Positions 12,489 through 24,880 of a stretch of 64,000 nt of DNA are shown here, piece after piece (the first letter of the stretch is position 1; each line of letters begins with the position of its first letter). The stretch spans positions 42,522,849-42,586,848 of the forward strand of contig JAKSZT010053928.1 in NCBI GenBank assembly GCA_026826555.1. Direction: 5' to 3'. The position numbers and the translations under genes were made by a program. The stretch comes from Tolypeutes matacus (Eukaryota; Chordata; Mammalia; Cingulata; Chlamyphoridae). The notes under the pieces are model-generated. The model was not told the origin of the DNA, searched no databases, and was given only the letters and a program-made list of their open reading frames with translations.

Positions 12489-13010
12489 ATGCCCTTTGGG
12501 TTTCTAAGAAAGGAGTGGAAGAGAGCAATCAGTCTCCCAGGAGCCATATCTTCCTTTCCTTCCGGGTCTTGTAAATGCCTAGTGGCCCCCAACCACCCAT
12601 ATCCCACTGTCCCCATGACGCTGTGGACCAGGAGAGAGGGTAGATGGCTTCAAGGGCCTGGGCAGTGGGGCTGGACTGCATTCCAAGCTCTCTGGCTGCC
12701 CCAGTGGGGCATGGAGAGCAGCCCTGCCAGCCAAGAGACTGACACACAGGGCAGGGCAGCAGCCCAGCAGGGCAGGCCGGTCCATGGCAGGGTGCTGTGC
12801 AGAGGGCAGGGTGCACCTAATGAAGAACTGGGATGTTCTGCAGAGGCCAGTGTGTGGGCAAGGACCAGCTAGGGTTTTCCATATCAAGGGATGCCAGCTG
12901 GGACAGAGACAGGCCCCTGAGAGCCAGATGACTCTCCCTAACAAGAGTCATAAAGGGGAGGAGGGGAGGAGGGGCGTGCTGAACTGGCTGAGCGGAAACC
13001 AGACATGATG
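12489..13010. other. Isolated GC-rich, CpG-poor block
   Basis: Base composition changes abruptly to GC-rich between about 12545 and 12990, with purine-rich GGGCAGGGCAGCAGCCCAG-type text but few CpGs. Overlapping open frames of 127 (plus) and 121 (minus) codons exist because stops are rare in GC-rich DNA; neither protein resembles anything I know and no splice or promoter signal supports one. It could be an unrecognised repeat or an exon-bearing remnant. Confidence 0.35.
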
Positions 13011-13087
13011 GCATTAATCTACACTTAACCAAGATTTACATTTTCTGCCGTTGGGCAGAATTGCATTTTGAAAATAGATGTTGTCAG

Positions 13088-13202
13088 GCAAGAGAAACAT
13101 TTCTGTGTGGGAGTGGTGGGAGGTGTGGGAGGTGGGCAACATAGGAATCCCAGGGGGTTCTGTGTAATATTTTCGGTAATCTAAGCACCTCTTAAAATAT
13201 AT
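13088..13202 (+). mobile_element. L1 3'-end fragment
   Basis: This is the reverse complement of the segment at about 33900-34010: GGTGGGAGGTGTGGGAGGTG, GGAATCCCAGGGGGTTCTGT, ATTTTCGGTAATCTAAGC and ACCTCTTAAAATATATTT are shared almost base for base. It represents the very 3' end of an L1-type element in sense orientation, running into an A/T-rich tail. Confidence 0.75.
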
Positions 13203-13207
13203 TTATA

Positions 13208-13254
<47 letters not shown>

Positions 13255-13257
13255 ATA
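13203..13257 (+). repeat. (ATAA)n microsatellite grown from an L1 tail
   Basis: About 13 uninterrupted AAAT/ATAA units immediately follow the L1 3' end, where the poly(A) tail should be. Confidence 0.9.
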
Positions 13258-16200
13258 TGGAAACAGAAAAAAAAATTTTTTTTAATTACTGAATTACACT
13301 TTTTAAGTATATGGGTTAAAAACACTGTAGCCAATATAATAATTTATCCTAGTTTACAAAGTCAGTGGGTATCAGTATAACTCTCCTTATAAATTGCACT
13401 TCACAGTGCTACTACCAGAGGAAAGGTTAACAAATATTCTACCACTATAGCAATTTTATAGACTAAGAGTAAAATGTATCTTGCCTATAACACCTTCGAC
13501 ATGCAGAACTAAATGTTACCAGACAGAAAAAAATGCAATGTTTCGTTAAAATTAAATTGCATCTTTTATCGCAATAATAACATACTTCTTTGAAATGATG
13601 AATTTGCCACTGACGTTTAAAGCCTCTTATTTGTGTATTTTTAAATTTTCTTTCATATATTTTACAAAACCATAGAATGGAGCCTAGAAAATAAGTGTAG
13701 TCTTTTCAATGGCCTGAGACCTTTAATATCTTTACCAAACTATTTGGGCCTCGATATTTCTGCAGTAGGTAGCATTGTTGTGCTCAATGATACAAGGAAT
13801 GAACAAGTAAAAAGGCATCAAATAGAAAGAATGTTCTCAGTTGCAGGGAGAATCCATGCTCAAAACCATTGTTTGTAATACGCCATTTTGATTACTTTTG
13901 TTTTGCCCTGGAGAATACTTTAATATTCTGCTGGAAATATAATTTCTGGATGACAATGTTGCCTATAAACTGCCAGGAAAATAAGGTAGGATAATGGTGA
14001 GAAGCACTGCATTGCTGCTGTGACTTGAAGTTAGACAGAGACTTCACTTTTAAAATTATTTTGCATTATGACTCATTAGAAAAAAGAAGTTTTATCATGA
14101 CATGCATTGCACCCCTCGGGCTAACTGGATCAGTGTGGCCTACAATTCACACTTCTAATATGAATCAGACATTAACCACAAAGTTTTCTCAAGGAAACTC
14201 TAATTTAAATCCTAACTGCCATGCATTTCTCTTACCAGATTGATGCAGGTCTTTCACCAAGCGATCCATAAGGCAGCACTGATACCACTGATCAAACGCC
14301 TGCTTAAAATAAGAGGCAAGGAAGCAAGGGGTTCAGGCAGGTCATTTGCTCTCTGCGGCGGGGAGCTAAATCCAGCAAACTGCATTTCCCGCACTCCCTT
14401 ACCAAGAGACTCTGGTTCAGTTCCTCCGATGTGGGGTACATGCGGGAAACGGTGGGAACAGAGGCGAAACTGGGGTCTTTTTTTAGCATCCCCCACTTCT
14501 CTCTCTGCTTAGAGCAGTGACTGTGAGTCCTTTGTGGTTTTGGGTCTCTCTGGTGGCTCCATGCCTGGGTTCTGGCAATTCCACCCTATCCTTCTCCCCC
14601 AAGCCCTGAGAGGAAGATCAACAGCTTCCGGCTGTGGCGAACCTTTGAACCATCTCACCGTCCCATTTGCTTTTCAGCTCTTCCAACAACTTTTAAACAA
14701 GCACCTATCCATCTTAAATTCTCTCCGTCTACTGGTCATGGGCTCTGTTTTTCCAGCTCAATTTTGCCAGATGCAGGGATTGTGTGGACAATTAATATAA
14801 GGCCCCGTTTTCCCAATAAGAAAACGCAAAATAATTTGTTTGGCGCCAACTTGAAAGGATACGCACACGCACACACACACACTTTTTAGAATGTATATTA
14901 AATTGAAACCTCTGCTAGTAAAAAGTTATTAATTCAGTTACACATGCCTATTTAAAATCATATAACATGAAATCGTATAGTAATTTTAAATATTACTTTT
15001 TACACTCCCACATTCATGAGGTAATAACTTATCTACTTTATATGCACCTTCTTTATATGTACTCGCAGCATTGGACTTTATCATCATTCATGACACTCCC
15101 TCCTAATTATTTATCTCTTTAATTACAAGTAGAAGTATGGACAGGCCTGTATGACCGCTCTCTGGATTCAAGAACTTTGTGGAGCACTAACAAAATGCCA
15201 CCTGAATGGATCCTTGAGAGTATAAAAGGTGTCTCATGGACTTAAATCATGTTCAAAGAAATCAGATTTTGGATAACGAATCTAAAAAGGCTTATTTAAA
15301 CACAATTCAAGAGTTAAGTATTTGGAAGAAAACCTTATGTATGAAAGATTTTGTAAGGTGATTCTTACTACTCCAAGGAATAATTTGGGAAACTGAACAG
15401 CAAGTCAACATTAGATACTAGAGAGTGGTGAGCACTGGGGAAAATTGGAATCTCTGCTCACTCTCCATAAAGAAAATCAAATTTAATTGGGAAGGGGGTG
15501 GGGGGCTGGAGAAAAAGAAAGACCACACAAGCCCCCATATTTGAGGACAGGGTTTCGGCAGCCCATGACAGTCCACTCCTTCAACTGTGCCCTTTAGACT
15601 TCACCCAGACCTGGATCAGACTTCTTTGCTCTTCCACAATTTCTACCCACTGTCCTCTCCATACACAACCTTCCTCCGCAGTCTGGACTTGAGTTCCTCC
15701 TCAGGGTTAGCTCCATTTGCATCACTAACTAGCCAGTTTGCATTCTTCCATAGGATTTCTGTAGCTTGAATGGGTCAGTGCATGCAAACCTATTCCTTTT
15801 TATAGTACAATCCCATTATTATGTGTCTAAAGCCCCCGAAAACTTAAACAAATAAAACTTACAATGCTATTCAATGGTAGGTGATTTTCTTAGTGTTTCT
15901 GGGGATACACCAAATTCCTAAAGGAACTCTAACTCATCAAAGCAAGATTAATCGATGAAGTTTCCAAGATTTTTTTTTTTTCTTACTCTAAATGATTCGT
16001 TCAACAAATGCTTAAGTTAGCTCCTACTATATACTCAGTAATGGGCTCAGCATAATGGGAAAAATCCAAATATAATACAAGGTATAGGGCCATAAAGTGG
16101 TTATAATACTCATCTAAAAATAAAAGCCAGAACATAAATTAAACTACAGTATAACAATATATATATTAAGGTCATGCACCAACAAAGACACTTTTATTTC

Positions 16201-17109
16201 TGCTCTAATGTGTCCTGAGAAACAAGGTTCTAGAGTGGATTATATTTCCATAGGAAAATAGCTATAAATTATAATTCGAGGTTATGTTCCCAAGCAAGGA
16301 CTTGACATTAAAATGAATACAAACACACATACACACACATATTCAATAACATGTCACACACACAAAAAGATTGGATTGCAAGCAGCCCTGATAACCATTC
16401 ATCAGAATACAAGTGTACCCCAAATGGGATAATAATTATGTAGAAATTATAGAACAGGGTCCAAGTACTCAAGTATATACATAGCATGAAAATAAAACTC
16501 TAATGTAAACTCTAATGTATCATAAATTTCACTTAATGCCACAATGTGGCATTGATAAACACAAGCATATCATTAACCATGGTTTTGCTTGACTTGTTGG
16601 ATTTGAAAGGGTACTTTGGGGATGATTTTGATAGCCTGAGTCTCTTTTATAAATGAGCTGATGTGTTCTTTTTTCTCTAGATAAATTTCCCTGCAGAGCG
16701 CCTAAGCACTCAGAATTTCTCACTGACCTTAGGGCTGACTTAAACGACCAGGGCAGGTGTTTAATAAATTTCTGCTTCTGATCGTCATGGGAGCATTACT
16801 GCATCTTTTCTCTTTTAAAAGGTCTGACCGAACATTTCTCCCATTCAATCTCCCCTAGCTCTTGATTTTTCTTAAAGTAATGGTTTCTGAACAAATGAAA
16901 GAGATGAGGAAAATGTAAATGTGGAAGAAATCTGGAGTCTGTAAACAGGTAACTAAGGATTTAATTGTGAATTCAACCTGCAAATACTAGAAAGATGGCA
17001 GATATATATATATATTTTTTTAAAGATGCATCAACACATTTCTTAAAGAACTGCAGAGCCCCTGGCTTGCCTTCCCTTTTGTGTGTTTTCCTGGGCAGGA
17101 CATTGATGG
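13258..17109. other. Intergenic, no gene recognised
   Basis: Only short simple tracts are seen: CA-rich at 14862-14882, AT-rich near 16158-16168 and CA-rich at 16320-16341. The 90-codon frames at about 14240-14512 on both strands have no recognisable product. Confidence 0.4.
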
Positions 17110-17480
17110 ATGGGTGGAGAAGGCTGGGAAAGGCAGGACCTGGGGGGCGGGGGGCAGCATTCAGGTAGGACTGGATGAATAAGATACAAAGAGAAGGAGG
17201 AGAGGCAGTAAAGTTTTATCTGAGTCACAGGAGGGAGAAACACACAAACTCAATTCAGGGCCAAGCAAGGCTGCCACAGAAGTTCAGCAGAAAGAGACTA
17301 GGGAAGAAAATGTTGGAAAATCAAAAGTAAGAGATCTCAGAATGTAAGGCTTTAAGTGCCAGTCTAGATGATGCAGATCTGAAGATAGATTTTGAGCAGG
17401 AAAGCAAGGTGATGAAAATGATTAATCAAATAACCAGAACAGAGCAGAGGAGGGTAAGACCAAAGAAATGCTGAACTACT
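17110..17480 (-). mobile_element. Probable L2 fragment, antisense
   Basis: TAAGGCTTTAAGTGCC, 'TTTTGAGCAGGAAAGCAAGGTGATG' and 'GGGATTGCAGTTGTT' follow the order of the L2 3' region on the reverse strand. It is highly decayed, and the extent is approximate. A further weakly similar stretch lies at about 18070-18300. Confidence 0.4.
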
Positions 17481-18544
17481 GAGGGGATTGCAGTTGTTTA
17501 CGGAAAGAGTATTTTCATGGTAATGATGTCAAACAGAATATTTGACAAGCATACCATCCATTCCCTACACACTCTGGATTAATAAAAGTTTGCTCAGTGT
17601 AAGAGTATTTGTGTCTTAGTGCATGTTCATCTTTATGCATTCCTTAAAACTTTAAATTCTTTAGGCTTCGAAGTCCTCCAGGAAGAAGACTTTGTGTAGT
17701 AACCAACCACTGCATACTTAACAGGGTATTTCCTATACAGCGTTGTTATAGTTTCTTCTAAACTATCCTAGCTAAGTTTCCTTTTACTTACCCATGTCTT
17801 GCTCAATTTCCAAAGGCCAATATTCCAATTTCAACTTTACTTTGGAGTGCTTCTTTTTGGCAAGGTGCCCTACATTCAGTCTTTTTCAGATTACATTTAG
17901 ACCAAGATTACCTGTGTCCCTTGTCTAAAATCTTCACTTTATTTTGGCAGCTTTCAAAGAGAGGATCAAAATGGCAGAATCATGGGAACTTTGCCAATCC
18001 ATTACTGGCTTCTCTAATCATATTAAGATTTTTCTTTTAATCATCACAACAAAGAAAGACTGAAAATTGTCCATTGGATTGACAACTGAGAAGCAACTGG
18101 TGACTTTGGCAAGAACTATTTTAGTTGGAGCACAGGAGAGAGAATCCAGGCTGGGTAACTTGAAGGATGAATGCAAAATGAAGATAGTGAGTAAATGCTG
18201 CTAGTTTCAGAAGTTAAAATAGCATGTAGGAAATAAGGAGGTAAATAGAAAGTGAATCAAGAGTAGATTCTTTGTTTTAAATTGGAGAAGCAGGGGCTTG
18301 CATAGCTACACATGAACTTCTGACAGTAAAAACTTGTACATTATTAATAGGATTAAAATTTCACTACAACCAAAAATTTCTTTACTATACCACCCACTTT
18401 CATTTCTCTCCCAGTTGTTCTTGCTCTTGTTCAGAAAGTTTCTCTAAATTGAAAAGAATGTATAATCTGATTGGCATAAACAGATTTCTTCCACCTTTGC
18501 AACTGGCTAGGGCCCTGGGGCAGCATGGCCTTTCCTTCATTGCC
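17481..18544. other. Intergenic, little recognised
   Basis: Apart from the weak L2-like text near 18070-18300, nothing can be assigned. Confidence 0.35.
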
Positions 18545-20320
18545 TTTTTATATTTTTTAAAAAATTTTAGATTACATAAATGTTACATCAAAAATAGAGG
18601 GGATTCCCATATACCCCACCCCCTCCCCACCCCACACTTTTCCCCATTAACAACATCTTTCATTAGTGTGATACATTTGTTACAACTGATGAATACATTG
18701 AAACATTGTTACTAACCATGGTCTATAGTTTACATTATGGTTTATACTTTAAACCGCACAATTTTATAGGTTTTGACAGACTGTATAATGGCCTGTATCT
18801 GTCATTGCAATGTCCCAAGAATGCCCCATGTTACATCTATTCTTCCCTCTCACTCCCCTCAGAACCTTTGATAACAGTTGCCTTTATATCAATGTTATAA
18901 GTTCTTCCATTACTAGAATAATAGATCTACTTTGGTCCAGAATCATATTTCCCCCTTATTATATTTATTCATTCCTCAATCTTGAGGATTTTGGGATGGT
19001 GATGCCCACTCTGCTTCTGACTGAAGGGGATTTAGATTCCATGGGGAAGATGGATGGAACTGTCTTGCTTGTAGTTGACAATACACTCTGTTTTTTGGGA
19101 TGGGGGTTGTTCATCATCATCATTTTGTTAGTTGTCCTGGGGGAGTCAGATGAACTGGAGAGTAGGTGTTGGCTGCAATTCTGCTGCAATTCAGGGCTCA
19201 CCCAGCATATGAATCGCTGGAAGACTTAAGTCTCTGGGACACATATTTAATGGGTATAGTGCTCATTATAGATTCAAATAAAAGGGGCATAAGAACCATG
19301 TGTAGGAAAATTATAAGTAAGTCTAACTCTGATACATTGGGGGGAGCAGGTTATTATAGGTAAGGCCCACTGACAGGGTGCCAAATTCCTGGGATTGTCT
19401 TCCCTGCCAATAGTGTCTAGATGTCTCTAGAGCACTTAGGAGCATCCTGAGGCACTGTGTCCTGTGGCAGTCAGTGAGATCCTCCTGAGACATGCATAAA
19501 CATGACCTCTGGAATGACCTCCCAACTCACTTTGAAATCTCTTGGCCATAAGAACTCATTTGTATTTAGTATTTCCTCCTTTTGGTCAAGGTCTTTTTCC
19601 AAATGCATCACTAGTTGGTGCTTGGTAATAATCCCTCAGTGCCAGGGAGGGATCCCTGGGAGTCGTGTCCCTTGTTGGGGAGAAGGTAGTGAGTTCATAT
19701 GCTGAGTTTGGCTTAGAAAGAGGCCACATTTGAGCAACAAGGAGGCATTCAGAAGGTAATTCTTAGGCAATACATATTACTAGGCTAAGTTTCAATTTCA
19801 TAAAAACAAGGTACCTATTACCAGCATTAATATTAAATATTAAAGGCCTGGCATATTGGTCTGTCCTCTTTCACTCAGCACTGCCTGTGTACTCTAGGGA
19901 TTCTTACCACTCTATTAGAGAATGTGGCAGGACTTCCCAGGATGGGAATTCAATGTTCTTTCGGTTATTGTGTGGGTCTCCACCAACTGAGACAACAGCC
20001 CATAACCTCTTGCATATATTCATATCCTATAGAGGTATACCCCAGATGCACCCCATCAGGTCATTATATATTTTCTCAAAACCTATAAAAGTATATGGTG
20101 CAAAACGTAAACCATAATGTAAACCATTGACTATGGTTAGAAGCAATGCTTCAATATTTCTTCATCAATTTTAACAAATTTACCAATTCTCATGTAAGAT
20201 GTTATTAATAGGGGAAAATGTGAGAAAGGGAGAGGGTGAGATATATGGGAATCCCCTATATTTTCCATGTGACTTTCCTGTAATCTAAAGCTTCTTTGAA
20301 AATCAAGTGAAAAAAATAAG
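18545..20320. mobile_element. L1-related repeat with ~210-bp inverted arms
   Basis: The left arm (18567-18776) and right arm (20077-20290) are reverse complements with moderate divergence. Shared blocks include GGGGATTCCCATATA, TTTCCCCATTAACAACATCTT-like, TAACCATGGTC-like, TACATTATGGTTTA and TTTTATAGGTTTTGA. Each arm looks like an L1 3' end: antisense on the left beside an A/T-rich edge, sense on the right ending in an A-rich tail. The 1.3-kb interior contains text also seen at 34280-34460 (CTTCCATTACTAGAATAATAG, TTTTGGGATGGTGATGCCC). It is either two opposing L1 3' ends or a fold-back derivative. The 139-codon frame at 18810-19229 is repeat sequence. Confidence 0.65.
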
Positions 20321-22274
20321 ACACTGGGGGAACATACAGAAGAAATTGTCACTGTACATAAAAGATAGATCTTACAGTGATGAAAGACACAATCATGAAA
20401 AATAATTTATTTTATTTTATTATTTCTATTTATTTTCTGGCTTTGTTTTGAGGGAAGTTTTGGATTGCAGAAGTGTCACATGAAGGTATAGGACCAGTGA
20501 TCCTGGTCAGTTCATGTGTCAGCTTCAACCCAGTGATATTTCTGAACACATTTCTAGTCCCAAATAGCTGGGAATGGTTTCCCCTCTCAGTTTGTTTGCC
20601 TCCTTTTTTCCTGTCAATTCTCATCTCAGATTTTCTATCATTCTCCCAACGTGTATATTTTGTTTTGGGGGGGGTGTGTGTGTGTGTATGTTCATGCATG
20701 CTTCTTACCAGATTTCCACCATCTGTATGTTCACTTCCTAAGTCTTTCACAGCATAAATGATTTCATACTATTTTAAGCATCTCTTAACTTTCAGTTCTT
20801 AGAGCTAAATGACTACTTTGCTATTCCAGATGCTTTTATCTCCCAGGCATCTACCAAATATCTATGCTTGCCAACCTAACTGCCAAATCAATGGATGATT
20901 CTGTCCCTGTATACATTTCCCTGCCACACACCAACACATGTTAAGACAAAACTGTTTACCTTAGATTAGAAAGACATTGGTCTCACTCGACTTAGACTGT
21001 GAGCATCACAAGTCCTCAAAATGCAGAGTTTGAGATTGCTATGAAGTTTCTGCTGACCAGGAAATCAGAGATAAACCGTTGAATCAACACTGCCAGGCTA
21101 CAGGGGATATTTATCATTGTTGTTAGTTCTAATGAACCTTGAAAGGGATTCTTAAGCCACAAACTTAAAACTTAAAAATACTATTAGAAACAAGATTTTA
21201 TAGAGAATAAACAAAATTTTATAAAGAGACTATAAATAGTCAGTCTTAAAGACTAGCATATATATCCTAGAATCAGAAATAATGTTGGGAAAATTATGAG
21301 AAAAACAAGTAGGTAGACAGAGAATCTAACTCCTTTCTTCCCATGCAGTCTATTCATCTATAAAACCCTACAAATGTACTTTTGGTCTTCCTTTCCTTCT
21401 TCTCCATCTACATGAACTCTAGGAACATTCCTCAAGGGCACGGCCAATTCTTGAGTATGGCTGTCCACCTCACTGGGCCAAGCATAGTGAAATTGTACCT
21501 CACAGGTAAGCAGTGCATAATTATTGGCCAAATTTTCCTTCAGAAACCCAGTAGGGTGGGAAGAATAGTTTTAATCCTTCAAAGTGCATTGAGCTCCTTG
21601 CATGTAAAATGCAAAAGCAATGTCATTCTAATGATCAGATGCCATCACTGTTTACATCAATCTTTCTGTTATTGGCTCAAATGACCAAACTATGAATGCA
21701 ACACATTCCGTGCACTTGATGGGATATTTAAAAAGGGCTCCACCTCTGCAGGTTATACAGCCTTACTAATTTTTAGCTCATTCCTTTTGCTCACAAATAT
21801 TAAGTGGTCTTCCTGGCATCATTTAGTGCTATATTCTTCAACAGACCCTGGGAGCCCTATGCAGGAATAAGCAAGCACAGATTTTATCCCACTCACTGGC
21901 CACCTTCCATATGCACACTTACAAGGAACATTTAGGGAGGTTGAATGACATGATTCTTTACTTGTTGAACAAAATAGAACTTTTTTTTCTTTTTGGTCTA
22001 CAGAAGGAGTCTGACTGAGGTTAATCCCAACATGACCCTGGAAAAAGAGATCCTCCCTCGCTCTAGGATAACAATCTTTTTCAGGTGGAGCTCAGGTGTT
22101 AGAAATAGAGTCAGCAGAGCTTATATAGCCAGAGGAGTAGAACAAGGAGTGGGACTAGACTTGATTCATCTTCATGATTTAAAATGCAGTTTTCACATAG
22201 ATGGTCACCTTAAAATATGACCTTATAGCTATGTTTTAATTGACATGTGTAAATAAAATTAATGTACCTCTTTA
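20321..22274. other. Intergenic, no recognised feature
   Basis: A G-run plus GT tract at about 20669-20688 is the only distinctive element. Confidence 0.4.
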
Positions 22275-22390
22275 ACTTAATTCAACAAATACCTATTTCA
22301 CAGTTATTCTCTGCAAGGTACTGAATATATGAATATGAGTAAGCTGAATTCTCTGCTTTTATGGAGCTTATATTTAGTAAGAGAGACAGA
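22275..22390 (-). mobile_element. L2 fragment, antisense
   Basis: TTCAACAAATACCTATTTCA... GCAAGGTACTGAATAT... TTTTATGGAGCTTATATTTAGTAAG matches the antisense L2 3' end (the 'gagcacctactatgtgcc ... atggagcttacattctagt' order). Confidence 0.6.
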
Positions 22391-22454
22391 TGTATATAAT
22401 GACTTTATTGAGGTGATTTGGCTTTGCCAAAAACAGAAGATGTGCATGTCACAT

Positions 22455-22565
22455 CTCCTCAGTTAGACTGTAAAGTCCTGGAGACTGGAGCTGGTATCCC
22501 GTACTTGATTTTATCCACTCTGAGCCATACACACAGCAGGTACTCAATAAATACTCTTTGAATTT
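22455..22565 (+). mobile_element. L2 3'-end fragment, sense
   Basis: GACTGTAAAGTCCTGGAGA... ACACACAGCAGGTACTCAATAAATACTC follows the L2 3' terminus in sense orientation, opposite to the neighbouring fragment. Confidence 0.65.
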
Positions 22566-22661
22566 ATTCATAGAGCTTATGAAAAAAAAAATGCATCTTG
22601 CACTTTACAGTGGTTTGCCTTGCTGTGTAAAACCTGCTTAGTTACCCACCCTCAAAAAACT

Positions 22662-22682
22662 AAAAAAAAAAAAAAAAAAAAA
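22662..22682. repeat. A21 tract
   Basis: A pure run of 21 A. No AATAAA is found shortly upstream and no matching target duplication was seen, so I cannot link it to a retrocopy. Confidence 0.8.
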
Positions 22683-23667
22683 GTGCTACACTGGGAATAT
22701 ATTATGTCCACAAGCATTATGTTGTAATTCCACCAACTCTATAATCCAAATGAAAGATCTAATATTCATGCATATATTAGATGACATATCCTTAGAGTCT
22801 GTCTCCACAAGGAAATTCCTCCTGATGAAGTTTAAATTTTTATTTGTTCCTAACAGAAGCCGTGTACTTAATATTCTTCTTTTAATAAGCAACTGAAGCC
22901 AGATTTAAGCTACCTGTGTAAGATGCCCCCTGCCCCCAGAAAGAATTATTCAGAATTATTAAAATGTTTCACACTATCATGCAAAGCTGAATAGAGGTTG
23001 TATTTACAAAGGAAACACCGATTTTTTTAAACATATTCCACAAAATGAAAGGCATGTCACCTGCTTTTTCAATTGTAGCATGCCACAGCCCAGAGGGTCG
23101 GTTCCTATAAGAAATTCAACTTGAGAAAGGCCCTTCACATGACTAAGAAGAATGCTGCCTGCCAGAAAATGAATCAAACCTACCAAAAAATTGCTACAAT
23201 TTGATCAGAAATATCACTTTGGTGGGCCGCACATCATTTCCGACTGCAGCAATCATAATAAAGATATAGTAAAAGATGGTTGAGAAATACACATCAAGTT
23301 TAAATTAGAAAAATTGGTTAAGTTCAATCTTATTTAAAGGTTATATTTTCCTTCTTCTGCTCCCTAGAGAAAGCATACCCTAAGCTATGCCTATTTTATA
23401 TGCATCAGGCTGCATGCACATATGCACTAAAAACAAATAAAAACAACAATTTATAAAGACAAAAGAAACTGGGACTATTTAGCCTTAAAACAGGAAGGGT
23501 GAGGTGATTCCATAACGTGCAAGAATAATTGTAAAGTGGAAGCAAGCCACGTATGTTCCATCTTCACAAACAAAAGGGTTACGGGATTCTTTTTTTTTTT
23601 TAACACATTAAGAAAAGCACGTGGGATTCCTTTTTTAACAGAGAAATCTTCCTATCTTACAGGTTTT
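22683..23667. other. Intergenic, no recognised feature
   Basis: AT-rich, only short frames, no repeat family recognised. Confidence 0.4.
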
Positions 23668-24186
23668 AAAAGTAAATGTATGTGGGAAGTGGATGTGGCT
23701 CAAGCGATTGGGCTCCCGCCTGCCACATGGGAGGTCTGTGGTTTGGTTCCTGGTGCCTCCTGGAGAAGACGGTGGGCTGGCATGATGGGCAGGTGCAACA
23801 AGCTGACAGGATGGTGCAACAAGGAACACAGGAAGAGGGACATGATGGAAGACACAATGGGGTGGGGAGTGGAGGTTCCCAGTGCCTCCTGGAGAAGACG
23901 GGCAGGATGATTAGCTGACAGGATGGGCAGATGCAACAAGCTGATGCAACAAGATGACACAACAAGAGACACAGGAGGAAGAACATAATGAGAGACACAA
24001 CAAAGCAGGGAAGGGAGGTGGCTTAAGTGATTAGGTGCCTCCCTCCCACATTGAAGGTCCCAGGTTCAGTCCCCGGTGCCTCCTAAAGAAACAAAGAAGA
24101 TGAACAGACACAGCAAGTGCAAACAATGAGGGAGTGGGGAGAAATAAATAAAATAAATCTTTTTTTAAAAAAAAGTAAATGTATGT
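23668..24186 (+). mobile_element. Compound DAS-type SINE with target-site duplication
   Basis: A perfect 15-bp direct repeat (AAAGTAAATGTATGT at about 23668-23683 and 24172-24186) flanks a roughly 490-bp SINE. The first tRNA-like head starts near 23684 with GGATGTGGCTCAAGCGATTGGG and a B-box-like GGTTTGGTTCC. A headless middle unit is marked by a second TGCCTCCTGGAGAAGAC near 23882. A complete second head follows (GGAGGTGGCTTAAGTGATTAGG, AGGTTCAGTCCC) from about 24013. It ends in AAATAAATAAAATAAATC and an A-rich tail. The frames crossing it on both strands are SINE sequence, not genes. Confidence 0.9.
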
Positions 24187-24377
24187 ATAACGTGTTGAGA
24201 AGTTGTGGAAGTTTTTATTTTTTAAGAAATTATTCATCCTGATAAACAAGGGCTAATAAATAAATGGATGGTCCCACATATACAAAAACTGTTAGTGTAA
24301 GCATTATAAGGAGACTCAGTGATCAATAAACAGGCTATAGGGTGGAATTATTAATAGTGTGGGCTCTAAATGTGTTG

Positions 24378-24690
24378 AACGTGGCAGTCAGCAGCCACCT
24401 GTGGCTACTGAACAATTGAAATGTGGTTAGTCTGAATTGAGATGTGCTTGCAAGTTACCTAATACAAAAAAAAAAAAAACAACACAACTATCTTGCTAAC
24501 AACTTTTTCATATTGATTACACGTTGAAATGACAGTATTTTAGATACACTGGGTTAAGAAAGATATGCTATTAAAATTAATCTCAATGTTTCTCTGTGTT
24601 ATTCCAAAGTGGCTGCTGGCAAATTAAAATTGCATAGATGAATTGCATTTGTAGCTCACATTGTGTTTCTATTGAACAGTGCTGCTGGAG
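24378..24690 (+). repeat. Old DNA-transposon-like repeat
   Basis: CAGCCACCTGTGGCTACTGA, 'AAATGTGGTTAGTCTGAATTGAGATGTGCT', 'ATTGATTACACGTTGAAATGA' and 'TTTCTATTGAACAGTGCTGCT' form a known placental interspersed repeat with related ends. A related, reverse-oriented piece appears at 33551-33760. I do not name the family. Confidence 0.5.
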
Positions 24691-24699
24691 AAGTAGACT

Positions 24700-24880
24700 G
24701 TCTGGTCCTGATCTGGGGCAAGTCACTTAACAGTTTTTACAATTTCTGAATCTGTAAAATGGGAATGATGATAATGCAACTAACATCATAAGTGTGTTGT
24801 AAGGATTCCATAAGTTAATTCATGTAGATCAGTAACTGGCACATAGTATATGCAAAATAAATCTCAACTATTAATATGCA
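24700..24880 (+). mobile_element. MIR SINE fragment
   Basis: CAAGTCACTTAACAG... 'TCTGTAAAATGGGAATGATGATAAT'... 'TGTTGTAAGGATTCCATAAG'... 'ACTGGCACATAGTA' is the MIR core and 3' end in sense orientation. Confidence 0.8.

Noticed and set aside
12489..12944. Overlapping 127- and 121-codon frames on opposite strands
   Set aside because: Both strands open in the same GC-rich block, which points to composition, not coding.
18810..19229. 139-codon plus-strand frame
   Set aside because: Lies inside the L1-related repeat core, which is antisense non-coding 3'-region-like sequence.
22662..22682. Processed pseudogene ending in A21
   Set aside because: No AATAAA just upstream, no target duplication and no recognisable gene sequence before it.
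23536..23998. Several 80-124-codon frames on both strands
   Set aside because: They run through the compound SINE.
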